DNA of 64,000 nucleotides from positions 4,000,348-4,064,347 of the forward strand of contig CM067075.1 of assembly GCA_033980235.1 (NCBI GenBank). The letters run 5' to 3'. The notes under the pieces are model-generated. The model searched no databases, was not told where the DNA came from, and worked only from the letters and a program-made list of their open reading frames with translations. Of the stretch, positions 20,647 to 32,075 are shown one piece after another (within the stretch, counting starts at the first letter, position 1; each line of letters starts with the position of its first letter). The position numbers were made by a program, and so were the translations under genes. This DNA comes from Diadema setosum. Taxonomy: Eukaryota; Echinodermata; Echinoidea; Diadematoida; Diadematidae.

Positions 20647-23529
20647 GCCCGCCACTTGATCGGACAATCCTGGTAAAGGATGTGCTTGTTCTGCTGAAGT
20701 CACATCTTGATCTTGCTCCCATCCTAGACTGGCTGTTTCATCCAGACACCTTGCCATTCTGTCCCACCCATGGTCTGGGTGTATACATGCTTGTAATCTG
20801 AAAACTAAGAAACAAGAGAGCCATGTGGACCGATCTGTACATCAGGTAGTTATAGCAATCCAAAATATTTCTTTATCTTTCACACGAAGAGAGATATAAA
20901 ATATGTGACCCAGACATTGCCACAGTATCACTGGTGACTGGTAATTACGCGTGGAGGTAGTATCTCTGCTGTGGTCATGGAGAATCTGGCATGATTCTCC
21001 AAAACGTTGCTCAGAACCAAGACGATGTACATGGTTGATTGTACATAACATCTCAACTGCTTAAATTTCTTTTATTCATGATGATCATGTGTATGGACGT
21101 GTGGGGTGAATCAGGCATATAACTTTGTGCTGGGTGTGTATCAAGGGTTGTGGTGCTGGGTATGGTAACCTAGATTGCATATGAAGTTACTTCAAGCACA
21201 ATGCAAAATTGAACAAGCAGTGCAATTAGATGTCAGAGTCTTGGGGGTTTTGACAATGGAAGCAAGCATTTCCAGTAAGCTTGAAGGGGGCAGGAAGGCA
21301 AAATGTTAAAGTTTGCAAGCTTAGCTCAGTCTTTACCATCAATGACTACTTTAGAACTTTGGAAGCACTCAGTGAAACAATTTCAAACAGGGTTGGACAT
21401 GCTGTAATGAAATTGTTCTGTGTTATTTATAGAAGAGCCTTGTGAAAGTAGATTTCAGTTTTCAAGTTTCAGAATTATACTGCTGTTCGAGTAGATTAAA
21501 TCAGTCTTGGTAAAGAATGGAGTGAAGCAGGTAGACGGTATTTCTGATTACACCAAGAGATTCGACTGATCACTTTGTACCCTCGGACCATGATGGCACG
21601 TCCTTGATTGGTCCTGTGCCTGAACTTAAAGTGTGTGTTTCCACTATCAGTCCAGTCATGATCATGTTTAAGGGGTCAGAGTTTGAATGTGAGGATGAAA
21701 CATGTAACAGACCCTCTCATACCTGGGAGCAGATTGTATTGCATTGATATTTGACCAACTGTGCTGCAATATTTAAAATTGTTTACTTTGATATAATATT
21801 CTTCTAGATTTGTTGGAGGAATCTATAACAGATATATCATGCACTGTTTTGAGTCAGTTGTAAAATTATGGATCTCTAAATGACTGAAATTGCACTATCT
21901 GACGGATGTAGCCCAAGAGAAAATAGTGATATCCTGCCCCTGCGGAATCCATAATTTGAACCAGAGCTTCTCTGTGTATATGGTATACAAGTTCATCAAA
22001 ACAATGAATCAGGCAGAGATCCATGGCATGGCATTGACTGTAGGCTCTGATGTTTTCCACCAAGTAGCAGTAGTACAAGTGGTATCGTCAAATGGAAAAA
22101 AACAAACAAAACAAAACCCTCCATGGATTGACTTGATGTTTGAAAGAAAGAAAAGGATGAAGGCAAATTACAATCTTGGGAGAAATACATAAGATTTGTT
22201 ACAGAGGATATTTTTGATATTTTTATACTTTAAAAACAAAGGTGACTGATGTTGATGTGTGCAGTGCTCTAAATACCTCATATTCAGAGAGAAAGGAGAC
22301 ATTGTAGGTAATGTTTTTACTTCTAAGGGTATATAATGTTATAAAAACTTACTTGCATGGCATATATATGTGCATTGTATTCATAACTTGTAACAAAAAG
22401 TTTCATTTCACTGAAATTATTCAGACATACTCATTGATGGTGACGTTTCTATCTGCCACATGTCTTGTGGTAACCTGACCTGTTTGTTTGTATGTTTTTT
22501 GAACACATATGCATAATTCTTTATGTTATTCAGGTATATTTTTTCCATCGTGTGTTTGTGTGTATTGTGGTTCTTAGTGTGACTTCAAATATGAAGATTA
22601 TTTCAGTACTTGAAACAATCTTGATGTCATCTTACCTGTTTTCACAGCTTCTGTCCCGCATGTCATACCTTGCCGCAGCAAGAATTTTAAATTTTAGGGT
22701 GCTTCATGTGTAGAATTCCCCTCCCCCCTCACATAACCATTTCTAAGGATTGTAACTATTAACTGTCACTGTAGTTGCAAGGGACACCCCAATGATTTTA
22801 CTTTGATGGTTGGTTCTGGCTTTTGGTGTTCTATCTCACTCTCACTGATGATGCTTTTGGATCATTAAACATGAAACTGTCTTATTCATGAGATTCAAGT
22901 TTCGTTCAGACTGAATTAAGCATTTGATTAAGGCTAACACATTGTGCTGCTGCACAATAGGTCACCAAACAAATCCCGTTTTTCCTCTCTTCTTATGCAA
23001 TACTGGTGTATATTTTGTTGTCTTTTCAAAGGCAGTATTCCTGTAGCTTCATAGGGTCAAACATTGTTTTAAGTGATTCTATATTCATAATGTAGATATG
23101 AAAGAGAACTCGACATTTGTTGCAGCTGCACAACCTTACTCAATGCTGCTAATGAAATAGATATTCATTAATGAACGATATTTGTGTACCAGACTTTGCT
23201 ACTTAGTGACTGATATATTTTATTTATTTTTATTTTTATTTTTAGGGAGAAAAGAAATGATGTAAATTTGAATAATCAATTTGTGATACAGTGTTTCAGA
23301 ATAGTCTAAAAGATTTTGATTTTTTTATATGTTTACCTTCTCTATGTTGCAACCGCTGTAAAAAGTCCATTTGATTATTTCTGTTGGTATTCCATCCAGG
23401 TGTCTTTCAGATTCTTTCCTTGCAATAATGATGTGGTATGTAATCAAGTGTCACAGAACTGTGCAATAATCAAGGCAAGCCACTAAGAAAAGAGAATAGA
23501 AACACATTTTTGCATATTTAATATATTTT
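20647..23529. other. Ferroportin 3' UTR or intergenic DNA
   Basis: No second gene, RNA gene or complete element was recognised in this AT-rich stretch. Short homopolymers are present. The end of the ferroportin transcript is not placed; an AATAAA at 27415 is one distant candidate. Confidence 0.4.
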
Positions 23530-24310
23530 TATGCCTCCGCCACGAAGTGGTACCGGAGGCATTATGTTTTCGGGTTGTCCGTCCGTCCGTCCTTCCGTCC
23601 GTCCGTCCGTCCGTCCTTCCGTCCGTCCGTCCGTCCTTCCGTCCGTAATGAATTTTGTGGACAAGGTAACTATCGAAACCTGTTGAGATATCCTAATGAA
23701 ACTTGGCATGTATGTGTATAAGGGGGTGAAGTTGTGCCTATCAACTTTTGGGTGCACATGCTCAAGGTCAAAGGTCAAAAGGTCAAGGTCAAATACATAA
23801 AATTTCACTATTTCCACCATATCTATTGAATGCCTGAAGATATTTTCTTGAAACTTAGTGTATACATGTATTACCCAATTAAGATTCTCTGGTGAAAGTT
23901 TGGGTCATGAGGTCAAAGGTCAAAGGTCAAAAGGTCAGGGTCAAATACATAAAATTTCACTATTTCCACCATATCTATTGAATGCCTGAAGATATTTTCT
24001 TAAAAAAACTTAGTGTATACATGTATTACCCAATTAAGATTCTCTGGTGAAAGTTTGGGTCATGAGGTCAAAGGTCAAAGGTCAAAAGGTCAAGTAAAAA
24101 TATTAAAACTTCTTTTTTTTTCTCCATACCTTGGAAAATTGTTCAAGGTATCTTCATGGAACATAGTATATACATATACTGACTGGAAGTGATTATCTAG
24201 AGAATGTAGGGTTCATGGGGTCAAAGGTCAGGGGTCAAAGGTCAAGTGCAACACTTCAAAATTTTACTATTTCCCTCCTATCATGCAATACCAACAGGGT
24301 TATTATTTTT

Positions 24311-25581
24311 GTCCCCGCCGAACGAGTTCGAGCAGGGGACTATGAAACGGGCTCCGTACGTGTGTGTGTCCGTCCGTCCGTCCGTGCGTCCGTGTGTCCG
24401 TGTGTGCGTCCGTGTGTGATCAAAATCTTCAATTTGCTACTTCTCTGTCATTTATGAGCCAATTTTGATTCTGTTTGCTTTATATGATAGCACTACATGG
24501 GAGCTTTGAAACTTCTACACAGAATTTCAGTCGTGACCTTTGACCTTGACCTTTGACCTATATTGTACATTTTGCTACAAAATGCTACTCCTTCGCCATT
24601 TCTAACCCGATTTCGATTCCGTTTGCTTTATATGATGGCACTAGGTGAGGGCTTCAAAACTTCTACACAGAATTTTGACCTTTGACTTCTTTGACCTTTG
24701 ACCTTGATTTTTGACCTATATTGTACATTTTGCTACAAAATGCTACTCCTTCGCCATTTCTAACCCGATTTCGATTCCGTTTGCTTTATGTGATGGCACT
24801 AGGTGAGGGCTTCAAAACTTCTACACAGAATTTTGACCTTTGCCTTCTTTGACCTTTGACCTTGATTTTTGACCTATATTGTACATTTTGCTACAATATG
24901 CTACTCCTTCGCCATTTCTAACCCGATTTCGATTCCGTTTGCTCTATGTGATGGCACTAGGTGAGGGCTTCAAAACTTCTACACAGAATTTTGACCTTTG
25001 CCTTCTTTGACCTTTGACCTTGATTTTTGACCTATATTGTACATTTTGCTACAAAATGCTACTCCTTCGCCATTTCTAACCCGATTTCGATTCCGTTTGC
25101 TTTATGTGATGGCACTAGGTGAGGGCTTCAAAACTTCTACACAGAATTTTGACCTTTGCCTTCTTTGACCTTTGACCTTGATTTTTGACCTGTATTGTAC
25201 ATTGGCTACAAAATGCTACTCCTTCGCCATTTCTAACCCGATTTCGATTCCGTTTGCTTTATGTGATGGCACTAGGTGAGGGCTTCAAAACGTTACACAG
25301 AATTTTGACCTTTGCCTTCTTTGACCTTTGACCTTGATTTTTGACCTGTATTGTACATTGGCTATAAAATGCTACTCCTTTGCCATTTCTAACCCGATTT
25401 CGATTCCGTTTACTTTATGTGATGGCACTAGGTGAGGGCTTCAAAACTTTTACACAGAATTTTGACCTTTGACTTCTTTGACCTTTGACCTTGATTTTTT
25501 ACCTATATTGCACATTTTGCTACAAAATGCTACTTCCGGCGGGGACATATATTACGCACCGCGTAATTTCTACTTTTCCTT
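24311..25581. repeat. Repeat family E, copy 2, nested in F
   Basis: Same start (GTCCCCGCCGAACGAGTTCG) and end (CGGCGGGGACATATATTACG) as copy 1 at 5641, with about seven internal units of roughly 156 bases instead of four. Confidence 0.92.
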
Positions 25582-25945
25582 GTTTTTTTTTACACTAGGT
25601 GTATGCATACATGTGTAACCTAATCGAAATTCTCTGGAAAGTTTTTTTTTTTCTTTCTTCTTTTTTTGCCTCAAAGGTCAAAAGGTCAAAGATCGAGTGA
25701 AAGTGCTGAACTAACTTTTTCCTCTATATCTCGGAAGTGGCTCAAGTTATCTTGAAACTTCGTACATATTATGCATGTTCTACCTGAAAGTGATTATCTT
25801 ATGAATTTTAGGGTCAAGGGCCAGATGAAAATGGTAACAATTTACTATTCAATTCAGAAATTGCACCTTTTCTCCACACCTGTACCTTGAAAATTACTCA
25901 ATGCCTAAATGTATGAATGGGTCAAAGTCGAGTTAAAGTTCTTAA

Positions 25946-26713
25946 CCCTATTCTAACTGGGCTATTTGAAACCAAGTTTTTACTGAGGGGGGGTCAATTT
26001 GACCCCCCCTTCAGATCTCGGCCGCCGATCGCGCGATTGCCGCAAAATTTTGCCTGAAGATAGAGCTGGATGTCAACTACAAGATTACATGGTCATACAA
26101 TAGAAAAATATTGCCTTTCTATTTTTAATAAATTAATTATGCAAATTTGTGCATGAAATCATATCTTCACCTATAACTCCATTAAAAAGACTGGAGGATT
26201 GCTATATTTTTGTGTCAGAATTCCTCAAGACACATCAAACAAATTTTGTGTAAAAAAACAGCACAATCGAAATCAATTTCTTTTGTTTTTTATTGTTTTG
26301 TTAATTTCTTATGTATTTTATTGTTTTTTCGACCTTTTGTTTTCTATTGTTTTTTTGCCAAAATTTGTTGCAGGCACTTTTTCAGGCTTATCTACACTAG
26401 AATTGATTAATTTTAATGGTTAAAAGTTGAAATAATCTAATTAATATCAATTTAACCAAAAAACAGAATTTGCATTGGATTTGCACACGTTATCATGAAT
26501 TTGAGCTGTTTTTTGGTTGACATGCATATGCAAAACATTATGTAACTTCAAAACGGTGTACCCGGACGTCGCAAATTTGGTCTCAAAATATGCGGGAGAC
26601 TTCAATAAAAAAAGTTGTGAAATGACGCGGCAAAATCTTTGCGCGTTGCGAAATCGTGGCGCGAAACGTCGAGGGGGGGTCAATTTGACCCCCCCCCCCC
26701 AGTTAGAGTAGGG
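25946..26713. mobile_element. piggyBac-like non-autonomous element (family D), nested in F
   Basis: Ends CCCTATTCTAACTGGG and CCCAGTTAGAGTAGGG are flanked by TTAA (25942-25945, 26714-26717). Near both ends is the palindrome GGGGTCAATTTGACCCCCC. No transposase. Related copies are at 46139-46525 (opposite strand), 30000-30290 and 10155-10330. Confidence 0.85.
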
Positions 26714-26932
26714 TTAAATCCCTAGATACATGCTCTCCTATTCATCCAATTAAACCTAGGTCAAGGAAGGTGAACATTCAACACATTTGTGACAAACTTG
26801 TCATTTCAATATTTTGCCAATTTTGTGAAAATGTAATCACACATTGTCCACATGTACTATCTAGACCTATTGGGAAAATCAGGCATTATGGCGGAGGCAT
26901 ACCAGTCGCCAAAGCGACATTTCTAGTTGTTT

Positions 26933-29900
26933 CTTTTTCTTCTCCCTCCATAAGAACAGGACATGACAAAATAAAGAAAAACAAGTTTGAAATCAGCAGG
27001 AGACAAGGCACACATGTAGGAAGAAGTCATGAGGAGAAAGGTTTAGGAAAGAAACATCAGGATCCTGTTGCATAATAAAAAAAGAAGATGGCATCAAACA
27101 TAAGTCCCTGAATATGCTGTTTTGATTAGCTGATACCTGATTTATGCTTTGATTTTCTGACTTATTTTTGATTGCATTTTATTTATTTGTAGTTTTTCTA
27201 ATGCAGCTGGATCCAGGAGAGTGTCTTCTGATGGCACAAGTGCACATGATGGCAATCTGTTGTTGAAAGTTAATTGAAAAACTGTCCTGGTTGTGATACC
27301 TGTCCCACTCAGTTGAAAATGTATTACTAGCTGGACTACATTCAATGTGATTTTGACCTTTGATATGTTGATATAAAAAGATTGTAATTATCATAGCTGT
27401 GTGTATTCGCATTTAATAAAGTTTCCTTTGTTAACTCCCATCTTCTTGTTTAAGCAAGTTCTCTGTAGGCATGGCAGTGAAAAAAGACCCTTTTTTAAAA
27501 GAATATATCATATTTCAAACGGGATTCGCCTAGTCAGCTGTTCATTGATGTATCTTGACATCTGATACAGAGGAATAGACGGACAAAAGTGACAAACATT
27601 TCTTGTTGAATCAGGGCACAATTTGGCTATGTGTAAGGGTCACTTTTGCCTTTCTCCATGTACTTGAAGAATTTATTTTAGCCATCTTTACAAAAATTAT
27701 GAGAAGTGTGGAGCAAGTGAAAACCTTCGAACTGAAACTTTGATTTTGTAATGTAAATTCTGTTACCTGTATTCTTTGCAGTTATGACCGATGATTTAAA
27801 ACCCCTGTGGCTAGGTGTCAAGTACTGTATGCGCCAAACATTTGGCAAGGTTTAGCTTTCACGATTTTCCCCCGAGACAGGTGCTGTTTGCAAATTTAAA
27901 GACACGCAAAAATATTAACTCTGATCCCTTGCACGTACATGTATACATTTCTCCGATCGGCACTGTACTCCACGATTGCGAATTGAAATCGTTGGAAAGT
28001 CCTGATTCGCGAAAATTTAGACTCGCTGAATATATTCAGTTGTTGCAATATTCATCGCAGATAAGAGGAAGATCAGAGAGATATCATGTTAATCATGACA
28101 TGTCTTTTCGATGCCCATCACTTCCACTACATTCTTCGTATACTAGCAGGCCCTTCCTCTTAGAATTTAAACTTACTACATTGTACACGTGTAGGGTACC
28201 CTTTATCTGTGTGTATCTTACAATGTACAGGTGATGGGATTATCAGTGGCATGTGAAACTTCAAGGAACTGTGTTTAGTAAATAATGGTTTGATAGACAA
28301 GTGGCTTTGATTTTATTTAACACTTACATTATGTAGTCATTATTGTGGAAGTTGAATAGTGATATAAAAATGTTTGGTTGGTAGAACAACATCAGCTTGA
28401 CAAGATATCAAAATCAACTGGCATCTTCCTTCACATTCTTTTTAAGTCTTTAGTTTGTTTGTAATTTTTTTTTTTTTTTAACCAGATTAGAGTGATGCTT
28501 GTTCTTTTTAATTTAGATGCAGATGGTTTGAGAAGAGGGTACAGCATAGCCCTTTTCAGATAATCTTGTGCATGCATATTTTTGTTTCCAAATTATGAGG
28601 CTTGTTGATAGAAAAAAAAAAATGGATAAATGTGGAAATAAGAAGATGGAGGGAGCATCCACTGATTTGCAGAAACACGTTGGAGTTGACAAACATGTCT
28701 CAGATGCACAGCTGTTGGCATAACCGCCATTGATAACTTTGTAGATTAATGGTGACTTTTAATAGCATTAGATCCAAAGTTGTGATATGTTGTATTAATG
28801 TGAGCCCATCACAGATCACAAGGATCTTCCAAGAAACTCATTGTCTGCTCTTTTCATTTCAGTCCATCACTTATTCAAAGTTTCGTTTCAGTCATATTGG
28901 ATACTTTTAAACTCTACACAGTACAATGGTGTATATGGACACAGTTTCATTGCCACGATCTAGCACTATTTTGGAAATAATGGGAAAAGTAAAAAGCTCG
29001 CATACATGCTAATTTTCAATATTGTGTGCAATGGTATGCTTTCATTCATGCTTGTCTGCTAGTCAGTTAAAATGTTGGCAGTTATGGTGCTTTTATTTTT
29101 AAAATGACTGTGATATTACTATTATCTTCAATCTGTATTATATGAAAAGTTTTTGGTGTGAGAGTTTTATGTTTGAAATCAGTGGGTATGTCTGATAAAA
29201 ATAACTAACATCAATTAAAAAAGTCAATCATGACACATTTATCATCAGAAACTGTAGCTTTTAGTCAGTGTCATTTGTTTAAGTGTTACTTGTGATACAC
29301 TTTTAAATGGTGGTATGCTATGCTATCTGAATGGACCCCGCTCCCTGCAGAGATTCTACTCTCCCCAACCCACTCCCACCATCTCCCATTCCAACCTTCT
29401 CATCTGCCTGTAATACTGTATGCATTTACACTACATTTATCCACACAAGGAAGTCCTGTTCAACTGTACTCCATCAGACACAACACTTCCTCACTACACA
29501 CATTGTACAAAAATTTCTCACACTCCAAAGCACAGTCTTATAATGCAAATAGTACAATATACTGAATAGGTGGTATACACTACTTTGCGGTATTATTTTT
29601 TTACTTGTTTAATTTATTTTTAAAAATTTGTTTCATTTGTTTTATTTTCTTACTATATCAGTACAAACATGGACTGTATGTGCAGCTGTTACCATAATCC
29701 AGAATAACTTTTTACAAGGCATCTTTTACTTTACTTGGTAGGATGGTGACAAAAAAAAAAAATTACCAATTTAGGCTTGATTTACAAAAAAAAAAAATTG
29801 CACTCTGCCATTTCTGGATTTCAATATGACCTTCACACGCAACTTTATTGGAAGCCTTTTCATTGGTATTTCAGAATTCAAACTTACAGTAACACATTAC

Positions 29901-29999
29901 TTTTACATGAGCTTCTTAAAAAGATGAGAAATATTAGGGGAACAGAACTCTGGAAATTTATCAACAGTTTTGTTTAGATATATGCATAAACATTGTATA
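26933..29999. other. No gene seen
   Basis: AT-rich DNA. A 139-codon open frame at 27815-28234 has no recognisable motif and contains CGCGAAA-type words, so it is not called. An AATAAA occurs at 27415. Nothing else could be supported. Confidence 0.4.
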
Positions 30000-30290
30000 A
30001 AACTGACTCCAGCTTTACCCCAACCAAGCCGGGCTTTTTTGGCTATGCTAAACTCATAGTGGGGCGGATTCAGCGCGTAAAAGTACACATGGATGTTGCA
30101 CATTTGGTCTCAAAAGTTGCGCAAGACTTGGAACAAAGATAGCCAAGAAGCCTCGTGGCAAGCCTCATGGCATAGTGTGAAACATCGAGGGGGGGGGGTG
30201 GTGCAGCCCCCTAAGATCTCAGCTTTTGAAACACCGATTGCCACCAAATGTGGCATGTGTGTAGTCCAACTCATACTTTACCAGAAAGCA
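30000..30290. repeat. Diverged family D copy
   Basis: Contains AAGCCGGGCTTTTTTGGCTA, also seen inverted at 46499, and CATTTGGTCTCAAAAGTTGC and a G-run followed by AAGATCTCAGC. Boundaries unclear. Confidence 0.55.
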
Positions 30291-30734
30291 TAGTAAAACT
30301 GATAGTATAATGTAATTCTTGTGTTACAGGTCATTCATTACTTTCAATGACTGAAATCAATCTATTTTTTTCATTTCATATATTCTATGAATTAGAGCAA
30401 AAAAAAAAAAGATTTCACATATAATAGCATTATTGCTAATCTTGATATTAACATAAAAATGAAAAAACCAATCTCTTTACTTTTATGCTATATTAGATTA
30501 TGGCACGGGAAGCATATGTGCCACTTTTCATGGCGATTGTGTGATGGACAGCTATGATTGGGGGGGGGGGGGTATTCAAACACTTGTTAGGGTCAATATT
30601 GCACTCATCTTCGATTCGTGCAATATTGGCCATAACTCGTGCAATATTCCCTGGTATCCCATTCATAGCCATCCAATATAACATAATTCCCGAAGCTTAC
30701 ATCTCTAACTTCCAAGGGAAAATTATTTGCTTGC

Positions 30735-31320
30735 ATACCACTGGCTCGTGGATCACATACAGAACACTGCTGCCCGTCTTATCACTTGTACTAGGAAGTA
30801 TGATCGCATCACCCCTGTCATCTGCAATCTGCACTGGCTGTTAATCCCACAACGAATCAAGTTCAAGATCCTTCTCATCACCTACAACATCATCCATAAC
30901 CGTTCACCCATATATCTAACTGACCTGATCTCATCGAAACCCAGACCGGATACATACATGGACCTAAGATCATCATCTGCAACCCAACTTAAACTTGGCC
31001 CTCGCACCCACAATCGTTATGGTGACCGTGCTTTTTCCGTTTGTACCCCCCTTCTTTGGAACACTCTCCCTACTCACATTCAGACCTCCACCTCCGTTGA
31101 CATCTTCAATAAGAAACTTAAAACTCATATATTTTTAGAGCAGAATTAATGATTATGTAGGCCCTGTATGCATTTGTAGTAAGTTATTTGTTATTCCAAG
31201 CTGATTTGTATGTTTGTTTGTTTGGTAGTTTGTTTGGTTGTTTAGCATTGTAAAGCGCTTCGAAACATGTTGTATTAAGCGCTAAATAAATACAGACTGT
31301 ATTTCATATTATCATTATTA
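30735..31320 (+). pseudogene. 3' end of a CR1/L2-type non-LTR retrotransposon
   Basis: The frame up to 31149 reads HIQNTAARLITCTRKYDRIT, then CNLHWLLIPQRIKFKILLIT, then YGDRAFSVCTPLLWNTLPTH and LKTHIF, the characteristic C-terminus of CR1/L2-like reverse transcriptase proteins. It is followed by a 3' tail with AAGCGCTTCGAAACA and GCGCTAAATAAATACAG and an ATTATT microsatellite. The polymerase core is missing, as in a 5'-truncated insertion. Confidence 0.88.
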
Positions 31321-31515
31321 TTATCATCCCTTAGCTAGGTGTACTGAACCATGGTTTCCTTCACCTCCCTTTTAAGTGTTCCTTTACTTTGTACTGCTGT
31401 AACTCGTACAAATCATTTAAAACGATCAATGGGTTAAAGCATATAAAAACCACCCGAATGAGATGTCATATACATGTACATGCTGCATCAAAACAGCCTA
31501 AAGATATCTGGCATA

Positions 31516-31731
31516 CTGTAAAAATGGATGTTTTTGCGTGACTACTTTTTCACACTCGGCCGTGTAAGAAGTGTTTCGCTTGTTTTTAATTACGTGAAAT
31601 CAAGACATCCACTACTGGAACATGTGGCAAGCAAAATTATTTGCGTGCTTTTATTTTTCGTGCGACACGTAGATTCTGGTGGCGTGAAATGTGCAAAAAT
31701 TCCAACTTCACGAAAATTACCACTTTTACAG
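31516..31731. mobile_element. MITE family P, copy 2, beyond the DCAKD stop
   Basis: Ends CTGTAAAAATGGATGTTTTT and CGAAAATTACCACTTTTACAG are flanked by TA (31514-31515, 31732-31733), and the interior aligns with 15193-15391. 216 bases. Confidence 0.87.
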
Positions 31732-31786
31732 TACACTGAACACTAATTATTCTAAAAAATAATAAGCCTATCAATCATATCTGGAG

Positions 31787-32075
31787 TCACGTGTTAGTAT
31801 ACAAGGCATATATAGAATACAGGGTCGTTCCGGCAGCCAGAAGAAATCCACCAAGGGCTAGGCGTGTCAGCCAGTGTGCATACGAACTTTGAAGCTGCTG
31901 GTGCACTCTCAGAACGGCCTGCCGTGTGTCTGCCAAACTCCCGTTATTGTCGATGACAAGGTCAGCTAGATCTCGCTTGGCCTCCAGGGGCATCTGGGAG
32001 CGGATACGCTGAAGAGCGTCCTCTCTCGTGAGGTCATTGCGTTTCATCAGTCTTTGCAGCTGAACATCCTTGTCA
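31787..32075 (-). CDS. DCAKD: DCAKD exon 4: C-terminus
   Basis: Encodes [20 protein letters not shown], the basic lid region, the [19 protein letters not shown] segment and a C-terminal hydrophobic helix, ending LYTNT and stop. The acceptor is GTTTTGAAAACAG. A MITE (31516-31731) begins 56 bases beyond the stop and contains an AATAAA on this strand (31655-31650), so the element may supply the polyadenylation signal. Confidence 0.94.

Larger units (their letters stand above)
23530..26932. repeat. Repeat family F, host of two nested insertions
   Basis: Starts ATGCCTCCGCCACGAAGTGG with (GTCC)n repeats and ends ATGGCGGAGGCATACCAGTC; the ends ATGCCTCCGCC and GGCGGAGGCAT are an inverted pair. Units of about 180 bases with AAGGTCAAAGGTCAAAAGGT are repeated from 23760 to 24240. 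It is interrupted by family E (24311-25581) and by element D (25946-26713). Non-coding. Confidence 0.85.

Noticed and set aside
20305..20757. 150-codon open frame on the - strand
   Set aside because: It is antisense to ferroportin exon 9, whose + strand frame is clearly the conserved one.
23570..23645. CRISPR-like regular repeats of GTCC
   Set aside because: Simple GTCC microsatellite within an animal repeat, with no spacers.
27815..28234. 139-codon open frame on the + strand
   Set aside because: No known motif, no convincing splice context, and it contains repeat-like CGCGAAA words.
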